A stretch of DNA of 64,000 nucleotides from Anaerolineaceae bacterium UBA6086 (GCA_002436005.1 DIXG01000024.1:1-64000), one strand, 5' to 3'; shown: positions 51,321-60,647, counted from the stretch's first letter. Numbers and translations: made by a program. The notes: a model not told the origin generated them from the sequence alone.

Positions 51321-51349
51321 ATCATAGTACCCTTTTGCAATAGTGTCAA
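51321..51349 (-). promoter_or_regulatory. Promoter of the arsR-permease-thioredoxin operon
   Basis: Minus-strand TTGACA (51344-51349), 17-base spacer, TATGAT (51321-51326): the closest match to the sigma-A consensus in the window. Confidence 0.8.
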
Positions 51350-51468
51350 TACTCAATTGTTCAGTTCCTTGCAAATTAATTTTCACACTCATGATCATCA
51401 GAGCAAATGGAAAACTAGGTTCTTCCTTTACGGACATACATATATAAAACAGCAACCTGAATTTACCG

Positions 51469-52806
51469 CTATTTCTTCCCTGCTTCCCAGGTCCCCTTTA
51501 GCTGGCAAACGTCTGAACCCCATTCAAGCGAACCGCTCATCTTTGATGGGACTTCGGTGAGATTTTGGATTGAAGTGAAGCCGCCTGTAATCCAGATTGT
51601 ATCTTCTCCAGTATATTCACTTCCACCTGTTAACGAGGTGCATTCGCTCCATTGCCAGGTGTGATTTAGCGTGACAGTGGTTGGATTCAATGACAATTTG
51701 CCCGTGGTATGATCTAAAACACCGCTGATATCCCCTGAGATAGTCATCTGACCACTGGCTGTGCACTTCTCATCAATGGGCTCCCGTTTTGAATTGCACA
51801 AGTTTATAGTAACATCACCCCCACCTTCACCCGTGACTTTTCCGCTCACACTGCAATTTTCCAAATTCACAGCCAGCTGAATGGTACCGGAAAGTGATGG
51901 GGGAGTGCATGCCTGGCAGCCTGCGAGTGCGGTATTGGTTACAGCAAAATCACCCTCATAATTCTGAACAGAATAATTTCCACCTTCGGCGCGCACCTGC
52001 TCAATGAGCCAATCCAAATAGGCATCATAGGTTTCCCAGCGCTGCCCCGCCCCGTAAATACGCGGATATTCTGCCCAATTCTTCGCTCTTCCATAAGCCC
52101 AGATGCGGTAATCCTCCACGAGTTGATCCGGTTGACATGGGGTTTCCTTGAGCCTGTCCGTCCATTCACGTTGGAGGAAATTGATCTTTGCCCGCATCCG
52201 TGCCTTAAAGAGGGCGTCTTTGTCCATTTTAAAGATCTCTTCAATTCGAATCCGAAGTTGTTGTTCTTGTGCTGAAAAAGGCGTTGCCACCAATTCAAAA
52301 TCCTTAACCGTATTCCCAATGCAGGCAAGTGCGACTACGCGATCAATCCCCTTCCCGGTTGTAAGGGCGCCCACAAGCCTTCCGCCTGCTTCTGCAGGAC
52401 CCAGTGACATCAGGCTTTCAAAGATTCCCATAGCAAGGGCGTTATTTCCCGTCTCATAGCCCTGACTCTGGATAATATCGGCATACTGATTGAAAATAGG
52501 ACGCATCATATCCAACCGCTGCAGGGCGACTTCCCGGTCAAATCCAGTAATTTTATTTGCGCTGTAGGAATCATTAATTGCCGTGGTCATGTTCGCTGGC
52601 GCAGAACGTAACCCGTTGGCTAATTCATTTCCAAGGGTTTCGACAGATAATCCCCGCATGACACTCCACATTGTTGTGGTGATTCCAATAACTGCTAAAA
52701 CCAAAATTGGGTCAACTCGAAGCAAACGAGAACCTGGAATGGGTTCGCGGTACCATCGAATAATCTTTCGAAGAAAGCCAATGATTTGAGATGGTCGTTT
52801 CATCAT
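51469..52806 (-). CDS. Membrane-anchored protein of unknown function
   Basis: A 445-aa protein with one N-terminal helix (VDPILVLAVIGITTTMWSVM) after a basic cytoplasmic tail of about 30 residues. The middle (~50-280) is alpha-helical; the C-terminal ~150 residues are beta-rich with paired Cys (LAGCQACTPPSL, ENCSVSGKVTGEGGGDVTIN, STGGSEYTGEDTIW-like strands), so an extracellular beta domain is likely. I recognise no family. Its ATG overlaps the stop of the upstream 303-aa gene (ATGA), so the two are coupled. Confidence 0.7.
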   Translation of the reverse strand: MMKRPSQIIGFLRKIIRWYREPIPGSRLLRVDPILVLAVIGITTTMWSVMRGLSVETLGNELANGLRSAPANMTTAINDSYSANKITGFDREVALQRLDMMRPIFNQYADIIQSQGYETGNNALAMGIFESLMSLGPAEAGGRLVGALTTGKGIDRVVALACIGNTVKDFELVATPFSAQEQQLRIRIEEIFKMDKDALFKARMRAKINFLQREWTDRLKETPCQPDQLVEDYRIWAYGRAKNWAEYPRIYGAGQRWETYDAYLDWLIEQVRAEGGNYSVQNYEGDFAVTNTALAGCQACTPPSLSGTIQLAVNLENCSVSGKVTGEGGGDVTINLCNSKREPIDEKCTASGQMTISGDISGVLDHTTGKLSLNPTTVTLNHTWQWSECTSLTGGSEYTGEDTIWITGGFTSIQNLTEVPSKMSGSLEWGSDVCQLKGTWEAGKK

Positions 52807-53714
52807 TCAATCCCTTCAGGAACAAATGCCATTGCGTCCACATAAAATAGGCGATCATTCAGAAATCCCAAGATAAGCTGCTGCCCGGCGTAAATTTCTA
52901 CCCCTTCCTGCAAAGCTGGTGAACTACTTGAAGGGATAAGCGGGTAAAATGCGAGCAAAGTCTGGATTTCTTCAAAGGAACTGCCAAGAATAAACATATC
53001 TGGCCGAAAAGGTGTTGGGAGAAAACCCAGAGGTAATGTCTCAGTTTCTCCATCCACCAAAAATTCACCATCAGAGAATGTGAAGCTTGTTTTCCCTCCA
53101 TAATAATCCCATGTCTCAAGACGTACCTGTCTTCCCTCAATGTCATCCACCTCCATGATCATAAAACTATCCGGCCAGTCAAATTCCTCATATACAATTT
53201 GTTGTTGCTCCGATAAGACAAACATTAAATCGGTTTCAGTGAATTGTTCTGCTTCATTAATAGGCGATTCAATCGGCACGTTGGTCTCGTTTTCAAATTC
53301 AATGGTTGGAGAATCAGGATTCATAAACTTGAGAATTTCATCCTTAAAGTAAGTAAAACCTCCTAACGCAATCACCAGGATCAGGCACAGGCAAAGGAAA
53401 ACCACAATGATTGGAATGGCAATAAAAAGCCAGGTTGACTTCTTGTTATTGGTAGATGGTGGTTTTTTAGCGTTTACAGGCGGGAGAGTCACTCTGGGAG
53501 GTTCTCGAGGAATCCATTCCCTTCCATTATGCCAGTGCCAGTTGCCAGTTTCGTCGAGGCGCCAGATCCTTCCATCCTGGTCTTTGAGAATCTGTTGTTG
53601 AACCTGGGCCAGAAAGAAAGCATTATCTATTTTCCCCTCGCGGTAGGCTTGGCGTAATATTATGAATTTTCGAAAAATTTCAGAAAACTGTGGGGCAAGT
53701 TGGTATTGTGACAA
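52803..53714 (-). CDS. Single-pass membrane protein with Trp-rich N-terminal domain
   Basis: A 303-aa protein. The cytoplasmic part includes DGRIWRLDETGNWHWHNG followed by REWIPREPP, a repeated W-x-W pattern similar to short DUF2510/GYF-like modules. A Pro/Lys linker and one strong helix (WLFIAIPIIVVFLCLCLILV) follow, then an acidic extracellular domain (~150 residues) with no known family. It leads a two-gene operon with the 445-aa protein. The pairing of two unknown single-pass proteins suggests a membrane complex. Confidence 0.7.
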   Translation of the reverse strand: MSQYQLAPQFSEIFRKFIILRQAYREGKIDNAFFLAQVQQQILKDQDGRIWRLDETGNWHWHNGREWIPREPPRVTLPPVNAKKPPSTNNKKSTWLFIAIPIIVVFLCLCLILVIALGGFTYFKDEILKFMNPDSPTIEFENETNVPIESPINEAEQFTETDLMFVLSEQQQIVYEEFDWPDSFMIMEVDDIEGRQVRLETWDYYGGKTSFTFSDGEFLVDGETETLPLGFLPTPFRPDMFILGSSFEEIQTLLAFYPLIPSSSSPALQEGVEIYAGQQLILGFLNDRLFYVDAMAFVPEGIE

Positions 53715-53851
53715 GCCAGCCTCCCTTCAATATAGGAAGACCACCAAATAGCTCAATAAAATACTACAAGATTATTAATGACGGTTATTATTGGAAAAAC
53801 TGGGCGGCAATGTGATCCGGTTACAAAGGTTCAATTAATTTTGCTAAATTT

Positions 53852-53881
53852 ATAGTAGCATAGGTCCTATATCGATGTCAA
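53852..53881 (-). promoter_or_regulatory. Promoter of the two-gene membrane protein operon
   Basis: Minus-strand TTGACA (53876-53881), 18-base spacer, TACTAT (53852-53857); the leader is about 130 bases. The spacer holds the short palindrome ATAGGACCTAT. Confidence 0.6.
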
Positions 53882-53922
53882 TATATTTCTGTGCGGTGTC
53901 CAGGAGATAAGAATTAGTTATT

Positions 53923-55053
53923 TCAGGGGCAGCTCATTCCAGACCCACCGGAGGATTCAATAGCATCATTTTCAAAATCGCGCATGAAAGCTTGGATATC
54001 TTCTTTTGGGATATTCCAAACAAAGGTGGTGTTCCCAAGGTTGGGATCAAATTCCCGCCCAGAAACCATAAATTCGTCGGGAAAACTGACAAATTGCAGA
54101 TCATCCTTCCCCAGTTTGGGGAGCAGACAGGTCAGCTGGCTGATCTGTGCCGGCGTGAGGTCCGTTTGGATCTCGCCAATTAGAGAGTTAATCAATTGAG
54201 GAATTGAGCCAATCACAGAGGGACTGAGTACTTTGTCCTTAATCGCACACAGCACCAATGTCTGATTGTTCTCGCGTGCCATTGTGCTGTAGCGTTTTCG
54301 GATGCGAGAAAAACGCAGCGCTTCCTCACCGCTCATATGGTGCTGCCCGGCTGTGAAATAGCCCATATCTTCTGTGATGTCATCTATCGGCGTCCCATCC
54401 CAATCCTGCTCCAGATAAAGATCAATGCCGCCCAGGGCATCTACAATTTTCACAAAAGCAGTCATATTGACCGCACCATAATGATCCACATACAGACCAT
54501 AATTATGCGCCAGGGTGCGTGCCAGCAGCCCGGGTCCACCGCCCGGTCCATCATAATAGCCCATGCCAGGTCCGCCATAGAGATAAGCCTGGTTCAACTT
54601 TCCATGCGTGACTTTGTCCGCGTATTTATCAATAATGTCTGGAAATTCGACCCAAAGATCGCGCGGAATCGTCAGGACAGTCACTTTGGTGTTCACAAAA
54701 TCCACCCGTGCCACCCGGATCACATCCGCCAATCCATACAAATAGTCTGCATAATCATTGTCTGCGCCGATCCCCAGCAAATACATCACCGGCGGCCCGC
54801 CGCAGACGGGTTGAGGTTCAATAGGTTGTGGGGAATTTGTCGGTTCCACTGTGTCATCAAAAGGACTTTCATCGGTCGATGCAATTTGTGGGTTTGATAC
54901 GGCGGTTGGCGTCTCTGTCTTTTGGACAGGCGTTCGTGTTGGCATATCAATTGTTGTGCCCAGTGGTTTATGCCATCCCTGAACCACCAGAATGCCCACA
55001 ATGACAGTCAGTAAAACCATGCTAGATAAGATAATGATTGTGTTTTTTTTCAT
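53923..55053 (-). CDS. LytR-CpsA-Psr (LCP) family protein
   Basis: A 376-aa membrane-anchored LCP enzyme, the class that attaches polyprenyl-linked glycopolymers to peptidoglycan or proteins. After one N-terminal helix (IIILSSMVLLTVIVGILVV) and a Thr/Pro stalk come LLGIGADNDYADYLYGLADV, the IPRDLWVEFP motif (conserved Arg/Asp), NQAYLYGGPG, the VNMTAFVKIVDALGGIDLY strand, and ALRFSRIRKRYSTMARENNQ with the arginines that bind pyrophosphate. A TTG four codons upstream (55065) is another possible start; neither has a clear ribosome-binding site. It is divergent from a sugar transferase gene. Confidence 0.88.
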   Translation of the reverse strand: MKKNTIIILSSMVLLTVIVGILVVQGWHKPLGTTIDMPTRTPVQKTETPTAVSNPQIASTDESPFDDTVEPTNSPQPIEPQPVCGGPPVMYLLGIGADNDYADYLYGLADVIRVARVDFVNTKVTVLTIPRDLWVEFPDIIDKYADKVTHGKLNQAYLYGGPGMGYYDGPGGGPGLLARTLAHNYGLYVDHYGAVNMTAFVKIVDALGGIDLYLEQDWDGTPIDDITEDMGYFTAGQHHMSGEEALRFSRIRKRYSTMARENNQTLVLCAIKDKVLSPSVIGSIPQLINSLIGEIQTDLTPAQISQLTCLLPKLGKDDLQFVSFPDEFMVSGREFDPNLGNTTFVWNIPKEDIQAFMRDFENDAIESSGGSGMSCP

Positions 55054-55263
55054 AACGTTCAACAAGGTAAAGAATGATAGGTTCGCACGAACCAGCTAGT
55101 CGCCTGAATTATACCTTGAATTTTTTGAATTGTTTTTGGGCATGATAATCAATATTCAACAAGACCTTCAGTGGAAAGCAGTATAATAGAAAAATATTTG
55201 ATTGATTTTTCTACTTAATTACTTTCGTAACTGTTGCCAGAACCAGGCACTCATAGGACTTCC

Positions 55264-56364
55264 ATGAAACCCTGTCGTCATCTGCATGGTAAAAACAAAA
55301 TATTATGGGCTCTGATCTCAGCTGTTTCAGGTTTAACCCTCGTGCTCTTCAATCTGGCCATTGCTTCCCGCCTGAGCGGCTTGATGATAGATGTAGTTCA
55401 AATAATTCTGGAATTGTCTGCCTTCATCATCCTAAGCTTTTCTCTCAGCCATGTATTTTCCGGTTTCATAGATAAAACTACCAGGCGGTATCGTTGGGCA
55501 TTCATTTTTTCTGCAGCTTTCAGCCTGGGATTAACGGTGATCACCTTGCTCACAGGATCACGCCCCTGGCACACAGCTTCCCTTCTGCTCAATATTTTTG
55601 CCTGTCTGGTTGGCAGTTTTGTTGCCTCCAATATCGAGAAAGGCTGGTCGGAAAACAATGCACCGCCCTCACCACAGACCGAGCAGGAAGTCCTGGATTT
55701 GCATTGCCGCTACATAACTGGCAAAGCAAAACCGCACTTCCTGAAACGACTACTGGATATCATCCTCGCCCTGATTTCTTTGGTCTTTTCGCTGCCTGTT
55801 TGGCTGTTGATTGCTTTTCTGATTTGGTGGGAAGATCCCGGTCCGGTGATATTCATCAAAAATGCTGTCGGCCTCGGCGGCATCAATTTTAAGCAATTAA
55901 AATTCCGTTCCATGATCACCAATGCGGAAGAAGACACCGGTCCAATCCTCGGATATGAAGATGATGAACGGGTCTTGCCCTTTGGAAAATTCATTCGAAA
56001 GACAGCCCTAGATGAAATCCCGCAGCTCATTAATATCCTACGGGGAGATATGAGCTATGTGGGGCCAAGACCACAACGCACAGTGCTGGTCCATCAATAC
56101 CTGCAAAGGATTCCCGAATACGCAATGCGGCACCAGGTCAGGCCTGGGTTGGCTGGACTGGCGCAGGTGGTTGACGCCTATGATATTTCACCTAAGGAAA
56201 AACTCGCCTGGGATCTTCTCTATATCGAAAAGGCCAGTGTCTGGCTGGATATCAAACTGGTTTTTTCTGCATTCTACCTGGTATTTGCGCTTAGATGGCT
56301 CCACACGGTTCACCCCGAATATAAAATTCGTGACCTTTTGGGCATCACAAAACCCCATTCCTGA
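55264..56364 (+). CDS. Polyprenyl-phosphate sugar transferase (WbaP/PglC-like)
   Basis: A 366-aa enzyme starting polysaccharide synthesis by moving a sugar-1-phosphate onto undecaprenyl phosphate. Four N-terminal helices (residues ~15-125) precede the catalytic domain: KRLLDIILALISLVFSLPVW re-entrant helix, the GPVIFIKNAVG strand, FKQLKFRSM, RKTALDEIPQLINILRGDMS (Asp-Glu catalytic pair) and YVGPRPQ, then VRPGLAGLAQV. ATG 55264 has AGGA nearby; an earlier TTG lacks one. Divergent LCP and convergent flippase genes suggest a surface-polymer locus. Confidence 0.93.
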   Translation: MKPCRHLHGKNKILWALISAVSGLTLVLFNLAIASRLSGLMIDVVQIILELSAFIILSFSLSHVFSGFIDKTTRRYRWAFIFSAAFSLGLTVITLLTGSRPWHTASLLLNIFACLVGSFVASNIEKGWSENNAPPSPQTEQEVLDLHCRYITGKAKPHFLKRLLDIILALISLVFSLPVWLLIAFLIWWEDPGPVIFIKNAVGLGGINFKQLKFRSMITNAEEDTGPILGYEDDERVLPFGKFIRKTALDEIPQLINILRGDMSYVGPRPQRTVLVHQYLQRIPEYAMRHQVRPGLAGLAQVVDAYDISPKEKLAWDLLYIEKASVWLDIKLVFSAFYLVFALRWLHTVHPEYKIRDLLGITKPHS

Positions 56365-56398
56365 TTTCCTGTTCTATCATCTGGGACTTCAAAAGTGA

Positions 56399-57706
56399 TT
56401 ATATTTCTGTGCTTTCCGGTAAATCCCGCTTCACAAACCTGAGCCAGGCAATGAGCAAGACAATGCTGATAATGATGGCATTCAAAGCCTGACCTGCGAT
56501 TGCGCCGTACACTCCCCATCGTTTGATTAACCAAAATCCAACTGAGAACATGCTGAGAGCAGCCAGGATATTGGCAAGAAAGACCTGCTTTCCCTGCCTG
56601 ACGCCGCGAAACACCATTTGCAGAGGGCGGTTAATGAACATGAACAGGTAAAACAAAGCCATCAGGTAAATCCCATCAGCATAAGGCAGATAGGTGTCTC
56701 CTTTCAGAAGGTAAAGCAGCTGCGGGGTGAAGAACAGCACAACCAACAGTAAACCAATCACCGGGATCCCACCCAGCACAAAGATCAACTTCAAACTGCG
56801 TTTCACCTGCCCTAATCCTGATTGATCATACACCCTGGCAAGAATGGGTGTGACAAAGGTATCAATCGCCCGGAGCAATACATGGATCGGTGCAACCAGG
56901 TTTTGTAGAGTTTGATAGACGCCTGTGGCAGCAAAACTGATCAACCCAGCCATCATGATCGGGTAAAAATCAACAACTATCCAATCCGCCAGGCTGGCGC
57001 CCAGAATCCAGCGACCAAATCGCCAGTTCTCTTTCCAAACGGCGACCAGGTTTTGCATGTGTTTGGTAAAGAAACCCCTTGCCAGCCAGAAACCAATCAG
57101 GCTCCCGGCCAGCCCACCCCACCCGATGGCATGCAACCCGGTCAAACCAGAGATGGTTCCCATCTGCGCAAAAGCCCAGATCGTACCCAACCTAACAACC
57201 ATGTTGGAAAGACTGATCCAAACGGTATTGCCCACGGCTCCCCGAGTATAAAATGCCCGTCGTAGGAACTCCTGGATCTGCCAGGTGAACGTGCTGAACC
57301 ACAACACAAAAACTGTTGGACCAAGGGTATCATTCCCAGTGGATGTGAGCAGCAAGCCCATAACCAACGCACAAACTGAAACCAGCAGGGCGAGGAGCAA
57401 TTGGTGGACTGCTGCTGCCGTGAAATAGGCTCGGAAATCAGATTCGTTTTTCCCTGCGCCATAGGTGTTTAAAGGCTGAATGATGACCCCGTTTTGAATG
57501 GCACGCACAAAATAGATTGCCAGAAAACCTATTAAATACACGCCTAACTCTGTGGGAGAGACAAGCGTCGTCAGCAGGATTGAAGCGGCAAAATTCGATA
57601 CAGAAATAATTGCCTGATCAAGCGCGGCAAACTTTCCATTATTTGCCAGTTTTGTTTTGAACAGATCCAGCACTTTTCTAATCGCCGATTTCACTTCGTA
57701 CTCCAC
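56399..57706 (-). CDS. Oligosaccharide flippase (Wzx/MATE-like)
   Basis: A 435-aa polytopic protein of the polysaccharide exporter (MOP/MATE) superfamily with about 12 helices. It has ALDQAIISVSNFAASILLTTLVSPTE at helix 1, typical of Wzx, plus the mid-protein YPIMMAGLISFAATGVYQTL and GQALNAIIISIVLLIAWL at the end. The start is a GTG; there is no clear Shine-Dalgarno. Likely flips a lipid-linked oligosaccharide made with the adjacent sugar transferase. Confidence 0.88.
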   Translation of the reverse strand: MEYEVKSAIRKVLDLFKTKLANNGKFAALDQAIISVSNFAASILLTTLVSPTELGVYLIGFLAIYFVRAIQNGVIIQPLNTYGAGKNESDFRAYFTAAAVHQLLLALLVSVCALVMGLLLTSTGNDTLGPTVFVLWFSTFTWQIQEFLRRAFYTRGAVGNTVWISLSNMVVRLGTIWAFAQMGTISGLTGLHAIGWGGLAGSLIGFWLARGFFTKHMQNLVAVWKENWRFGRWILGASLADWIVVDFYPIMMAGLISFAATGVYQTLQNLVAPIHVLLRAIDTFVTPILARVYDQSGLGQVKRSLKLIFVLGGIPVIGLLLVVLFFTPQLLYLLKGDTYLPYADGIYLMALFYLFMFINRPLQMVFRGVRQGKQVFLANILAALSMFSVGFWLIKRWGVYGAIAGQALNAIIISIVLLIAWLRFVKRDLPESTEI

Positions 57707-57931
57707 AAATCGTGATCAATGCAGTTCACACAATGCCTTATTATAATCAGTTATTTAAACGGGATTGGCTCTTTGTGCAGCTATGCAAGCGATGTCCTGC
57801 CTGGCTTGCCCCTTCAACCCGGTGATAAAAACCCACTCGGTTGAAATTGACCGATTATAATAGGGACAAAGCCCTGATCTGTAAACTATTTTTGACATCC
57901 CATGAAGGATGAGAAATGAAAGCGAGGTAGG

Positions 57932-58570
57932 ATGACCCTGTTATTCAAACCAAAGTCAGTCATTGAGTTCATTGGGGACAGTATCACCGATTGTGACCGC
58001 CTGGCCGATGAATATGCACCTCTGGGGGATGGCTATGTTCACGAGTGTCATCGCCTGCTGCAGGCAGGTTATCCAGAGCTGCAGCTCACCGTTCTAAATA
58101 AAGGCATCAGCGGAGATCGGGTCACCGACCTGAAGGCACGCTGGAAACCCGATGTACTCGATGTCAATCCAGATTGGCTGTTCATCTACATCGGGATCAA
58201 CGATGTCTGGCGCTTTTTTGAGGGCAATCGAGAAGAAGCGATTGCCCTACCGGAATTTGAAAACACCTACCGCCAGTTGATCAACGGTGCCCGTGCCGGC
58301 ACACAGGCAAACATTCGCCTGATCAGCCCCTTCCTGGCAGAAAAAGATCCATCCGATCCCTTCCGCAGTAAGTTAGCACACTATCAGGATGTGATTAATG
58401 CTCTGGGTACCGAATTTGGGTTGCCCGTGATCCACCTACAGCCCGCATTTGACTGGGCAATGCTCTCCAAATCCGCCTTATACTGGACAGCTGACCGTGT
58501 GCACCCCACACCTGAAGGGCATATGTTGATTGCCCTGACGATCCTGCGGGCTTGTGGTTTCACGCTATGA
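57932..58570 (+). CDS. SGNH/GDSL hydrolase
   Basis: A 212-aa SGNH hydrolase without a signal peptide, so cytoplasmic. Blocks I, II, III and V are all here: FIGDSITD (catalytic Ser), NKGISGDRVTDL, YIGINDVW and DRVHPTPEGH (Asp and His of the triad). Close relatives are esterases acting on acylated sugars or phospholipids; substrate not deducible. GAGGTAGG precedes the ATG. Confidence 0.92.
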   Translation: MTLLFKPKSVIEFIGDSITDCDRLADEYAPLGDGYVHECHRLLQAGYPELQLTVLNKGISGDRVTDLKARWKPDVLDVNPDWLFIYIGINDVWRFFEGNREEAIALPEFENTYRQLINGARAGTQANIRLISPFLAEKDPSDPFRSKLAHYQDVINALGTEFGLPVIHLQPAFDWAMLSKSALYWTADRVHPTPEGHMLIALTILRACGFTL

Positions 58571-58865
58571 GCGGGGCTATTACAAATCAACCTGTGCCAA
58601 TGGATATTTTTGCAGAGTCTTAAACATCATCAGGAATAAAATACTTTGATCTCTGCTTGACTTAACCATGATCCACAAAAAGCGAACCAATTTGCAGCAG
58701 CAAACTATTCAGCTGTGGATGTATAAGAATTTGTTCCCTCATCTTATAGCATCCTAAAAGTCCGATCCATTCCCTTTGTATAAACATTGTATAAGAAATT
58801 GTGCTAATTTGTATATATTTTATCCAAATTATGGTAAAATCCCTCCCAATAAAGAGGAGCTGAAA

Positions 58866-59285
58866 ATGATCGAAAAAATCACAAGAACAGATGCGGAGTG
58901 GCGCCAATTGCTGACCCAGGAGCAGTATGAGGTGACCCGCCGAAAAGGGACCGAGGCTCCCTTCTGCGGTATGTTTTATGACCACAAGCAAGATGGCATT
59001 TATCGCTGCGTGTGCTGTGACCTGCCCATCTTCTCATCGGAACATAAATTCACCTCGGGATCTGGTTGGCCAAGTTTTTTCCAGCCGATTGACGAATCAC
59101 ACATCACCTACCGGGAAGATCGCAGCCATTTCATGCGCCGGACCGAGATCACCTGTGCACGCTGCGATGCCCATCTGGGGCATGTTTTTGATGATGGACC
59201 GCGTCCCACAGGATTGCGTTATTGCATCAACTCAGTCTCACTTAAATTTGAGCCAAAAGAAATTCAGGAGAACAAAGATGAATAA
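58866..59285 (+). CDS. msrB: Peptide methionine (R)-S-oxide reductase
   Basis: MsrB (139 aa) repairs the R form of methionine sulfoxide. Two zinc-binding pairs (CVCC, CARC), SGSGWPSFFQP and the catalytic RYCINSVSLKF motif are intact. ATG 58866 is chosen because AAAGAGGAG lies seven bases upstream; upstream in-frame start codons lack it. It overlaps msrA by eight bases, so the pair is coupled. Oxidative-damage repair genes are notable in what may be an anaerobe. Confidence 0.95.
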   Translation: MIEKITRTDAEWRQLLTQEQYEVTRRKGTEAPFCGMFYDHKQDGIYRCVCCDLPIFSSEHKFTSGSGWPSFFQPIDESHITYREDRSHFMRRTEITCARCDAHLGHVFDDGPRPTGLRYCINSVSLKFEPKEIQENKDE

Positions 59286-59748
59286 AAATATTGCCACATT
59301 TGCAGCCGGCTGCTTTTGGGGTGTTGAATCCAAACTGCGTGCTATTCCAGGCGTGATCGACACCGTGGTTGGTTACACGGGCGGCGAGGTTGAAAACCCA
59401 ACTTACCGATTGGTATGCACAAACAGCACGGGTCATGCTGAAGCCGTTCAGGTGACGTTTGACAGCGAAAAAATTTCTTATCAGAGCCTGGTGGAAGCGT
59501 TCTTCAACCTGCATAACCCCACCACACGCAATCGACAAGGTCCTGACATTGGCAGCCAATACCGTTCGGCGATTTTTTATCATGATGATGGACAGCGCAA
59601 AATCGCGCAGGATATCGTGCGCAAGCTGGATGAGTCTGGCAAGTTTCGCAGCCCGATAGTGACCGAAATTTTGCCTGCAGGAGATTTTTACCAGGCAGAA
59701 GACTATCACCAACGCTATTACGAAAAGCAGGGTTTTCACAGAGTCTAA
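59278..59748 (+). CDS. msrA: Peptide methionine (S)-S-oxide reductase
   Basis: MsrA (156 aa) reduces the S form of methionine sulfoxide. The catalytic Cys lies in AAGCFWGVE, followed by GVIDTVVGYTGGEVENPTY, TGHAEAVQVTFD, DIGSQYRSAIFYHD and AEDYHQRYY. ATG 59278 follows CAGGAG (59265-59270) and overlaps the msrB end by eight bases; the longer open frame upstream is inside msrB. A terminator follows. Confidence 0.95.
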   Translation: MNKNIATFAAGCFWGVESKLRAIPGVIDTVVGYTGGEVENPTYRLVCTNSTGHAEAVQVTFDSEKISYQSLVEAFFNLHNPTTRNRQGPDIGSQYRSAIFYHDDGQRKIAQDIVRKLDESGKFRSPIVTEILPAGDFYQAEDYHQRYYEKQGFHRV

Positions 59749-59770
59749 ATTAATCTTCCCTGTTCAAGCC

Positions 59771-59806
59771 AAACGAGAGCAACCGCATGGTTCTCTCGTT
59801 TTTTCG
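59771..59806 (+). terminator. Terminator after msrBA
   Basis: AAACGAGAGCAACC pairs with GGTTCTCTCGTTT (one bulge), loop GCAT, then TTTTTT. Confidence 0.85.
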
Positions 59807-59847
59807 TTCAAGTGCTTAGAAAATTACAAAATTTTTTCCTGGCAGGA

Positions 59848-59879
59848 TTGACACATGAAAGCAGGTTGTTGGGTATAAT
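59848..59879 (+). promoter_or_regulatory. Promoter abutting the NYN-domain gene
   Basis: TTGACA (59848-59853) and TATAAT (59874-59879), both consensus, but 20 bases apart. The ATG is six bases after the -10, so the mRNA would be leaderless. Confidence 0.5.
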
Positions 59880-59885
59880 TTAACC

Positions 59886-60647
59886 ATGCCAAGAACAAAT
59901 CAAATTTCACACGACAATATTGAAGATATCGAACGCCGGATTGCCATCCTGATCGATGGTGATAATGCCCAGGCCAGCCTGATTGAGCAAATCCTGGTGG
60001 AAGCCGGAAAGTATGGAAATGCCACCATTCGCCGCGTATATGGCGATTGGACCACGCCGAATATGAGCTCGTGGAAAGACATTCTCAACATCCACGCCTT
60101 TCAGCCCATCCAACAATTCCGCTACACTGTTGGCAAGAATGCCACCGACAGCGCTATGATCATTGATGCTATGGACATTCTGCATTCAGACCAGGTGGAC
60201 GGGTTCTGTCTGGTTTCGAGCGACAGTGACTACACCCGCCTTGCCACTCGCATCCGCGAAAGCGGTTTGTTGGTGGTCGGCATTGGTGAGAAGAAAACAC
60301 CACGTGCTTTTGTGAGCGCTTGTAACGTGTTTATCTACACCGAAAACCTCAGCCGACGAGGCAAAGGTGGTGCAAAAGGTTCAAGCAAGAAAACCAACAA
60401 TTTGACCACTCAGGAGCGCGAACTGGTTGAGCTGGTGAGCCAGGCGATGGACATGGTAGGTCCAGACGATGACGGCTTCACTCGCCTCTCAGAAGTTGGC
60501 ACCGCTCTACGAAGGATTGACCCAGGGTTTGACCCACGCAGCTATGGCACGCGCCAGCTCTCACAATTGATTAAAAGCAATCCCAACCAGTTTGAGATGC
60601 GCAAGATTGCCAATGGCGCGATCATCGAAATTCGCCTCAAAGATTAG
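59886..60647 (+). CDS. NYN-domain (LabA-like) nuclease with OST-HTH/LOTUS domain
   Basis: A 253-aa protein. Residues ~15-150 form a NYN/PIN-like RNase domain with the acidic residues AILIDGDNAQ, NATDSAMIIDAMDIL and LVSSDSDYTRLA. The C-terminal ~80 residues are an OST-HTH/LOTUS RNA-binding domain (GFTRLSEVGTALRRIDPGFD, YGTRQLSQLIKS). This domain pair is common in bacteria and presumably cleaves structured RNA; the target is unknown. ATG 59886 has no Shine-Dalgarno. A (p)ppGpp hydrolase-like gene follows 75 bases later. Confidence 0.93.
   Translation: MPRTNQISHDNIEDIERRIAILIDGDNAQASLIEQILVEAGKYGNATIRRVYGDWTTPNMSSWKDILNIHAFQPIQQFRYTVGKNATDSAMIIDAMDILHSDQVDGFCLVSSDSDYTRLATRIRESGLLVVGIGEKKTPRAFVSACNVFIYTENLSRRGKGGAKGSSKKTNNLTTQERELVELVSQAMDMVGPDDDGFTRLSEVGTALRRIDPGFDPRSYGTRQLSQLIKSNPNQFEMRKIANGAIIEIRLKD

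Noticed and set aside
58978..59277. Possible 100-residue N-terminal extension of MsrA
   Set aside because: The region is the coding sequence of msrB in another frame, and MsrA's conserved N-terminus begins at 59278.
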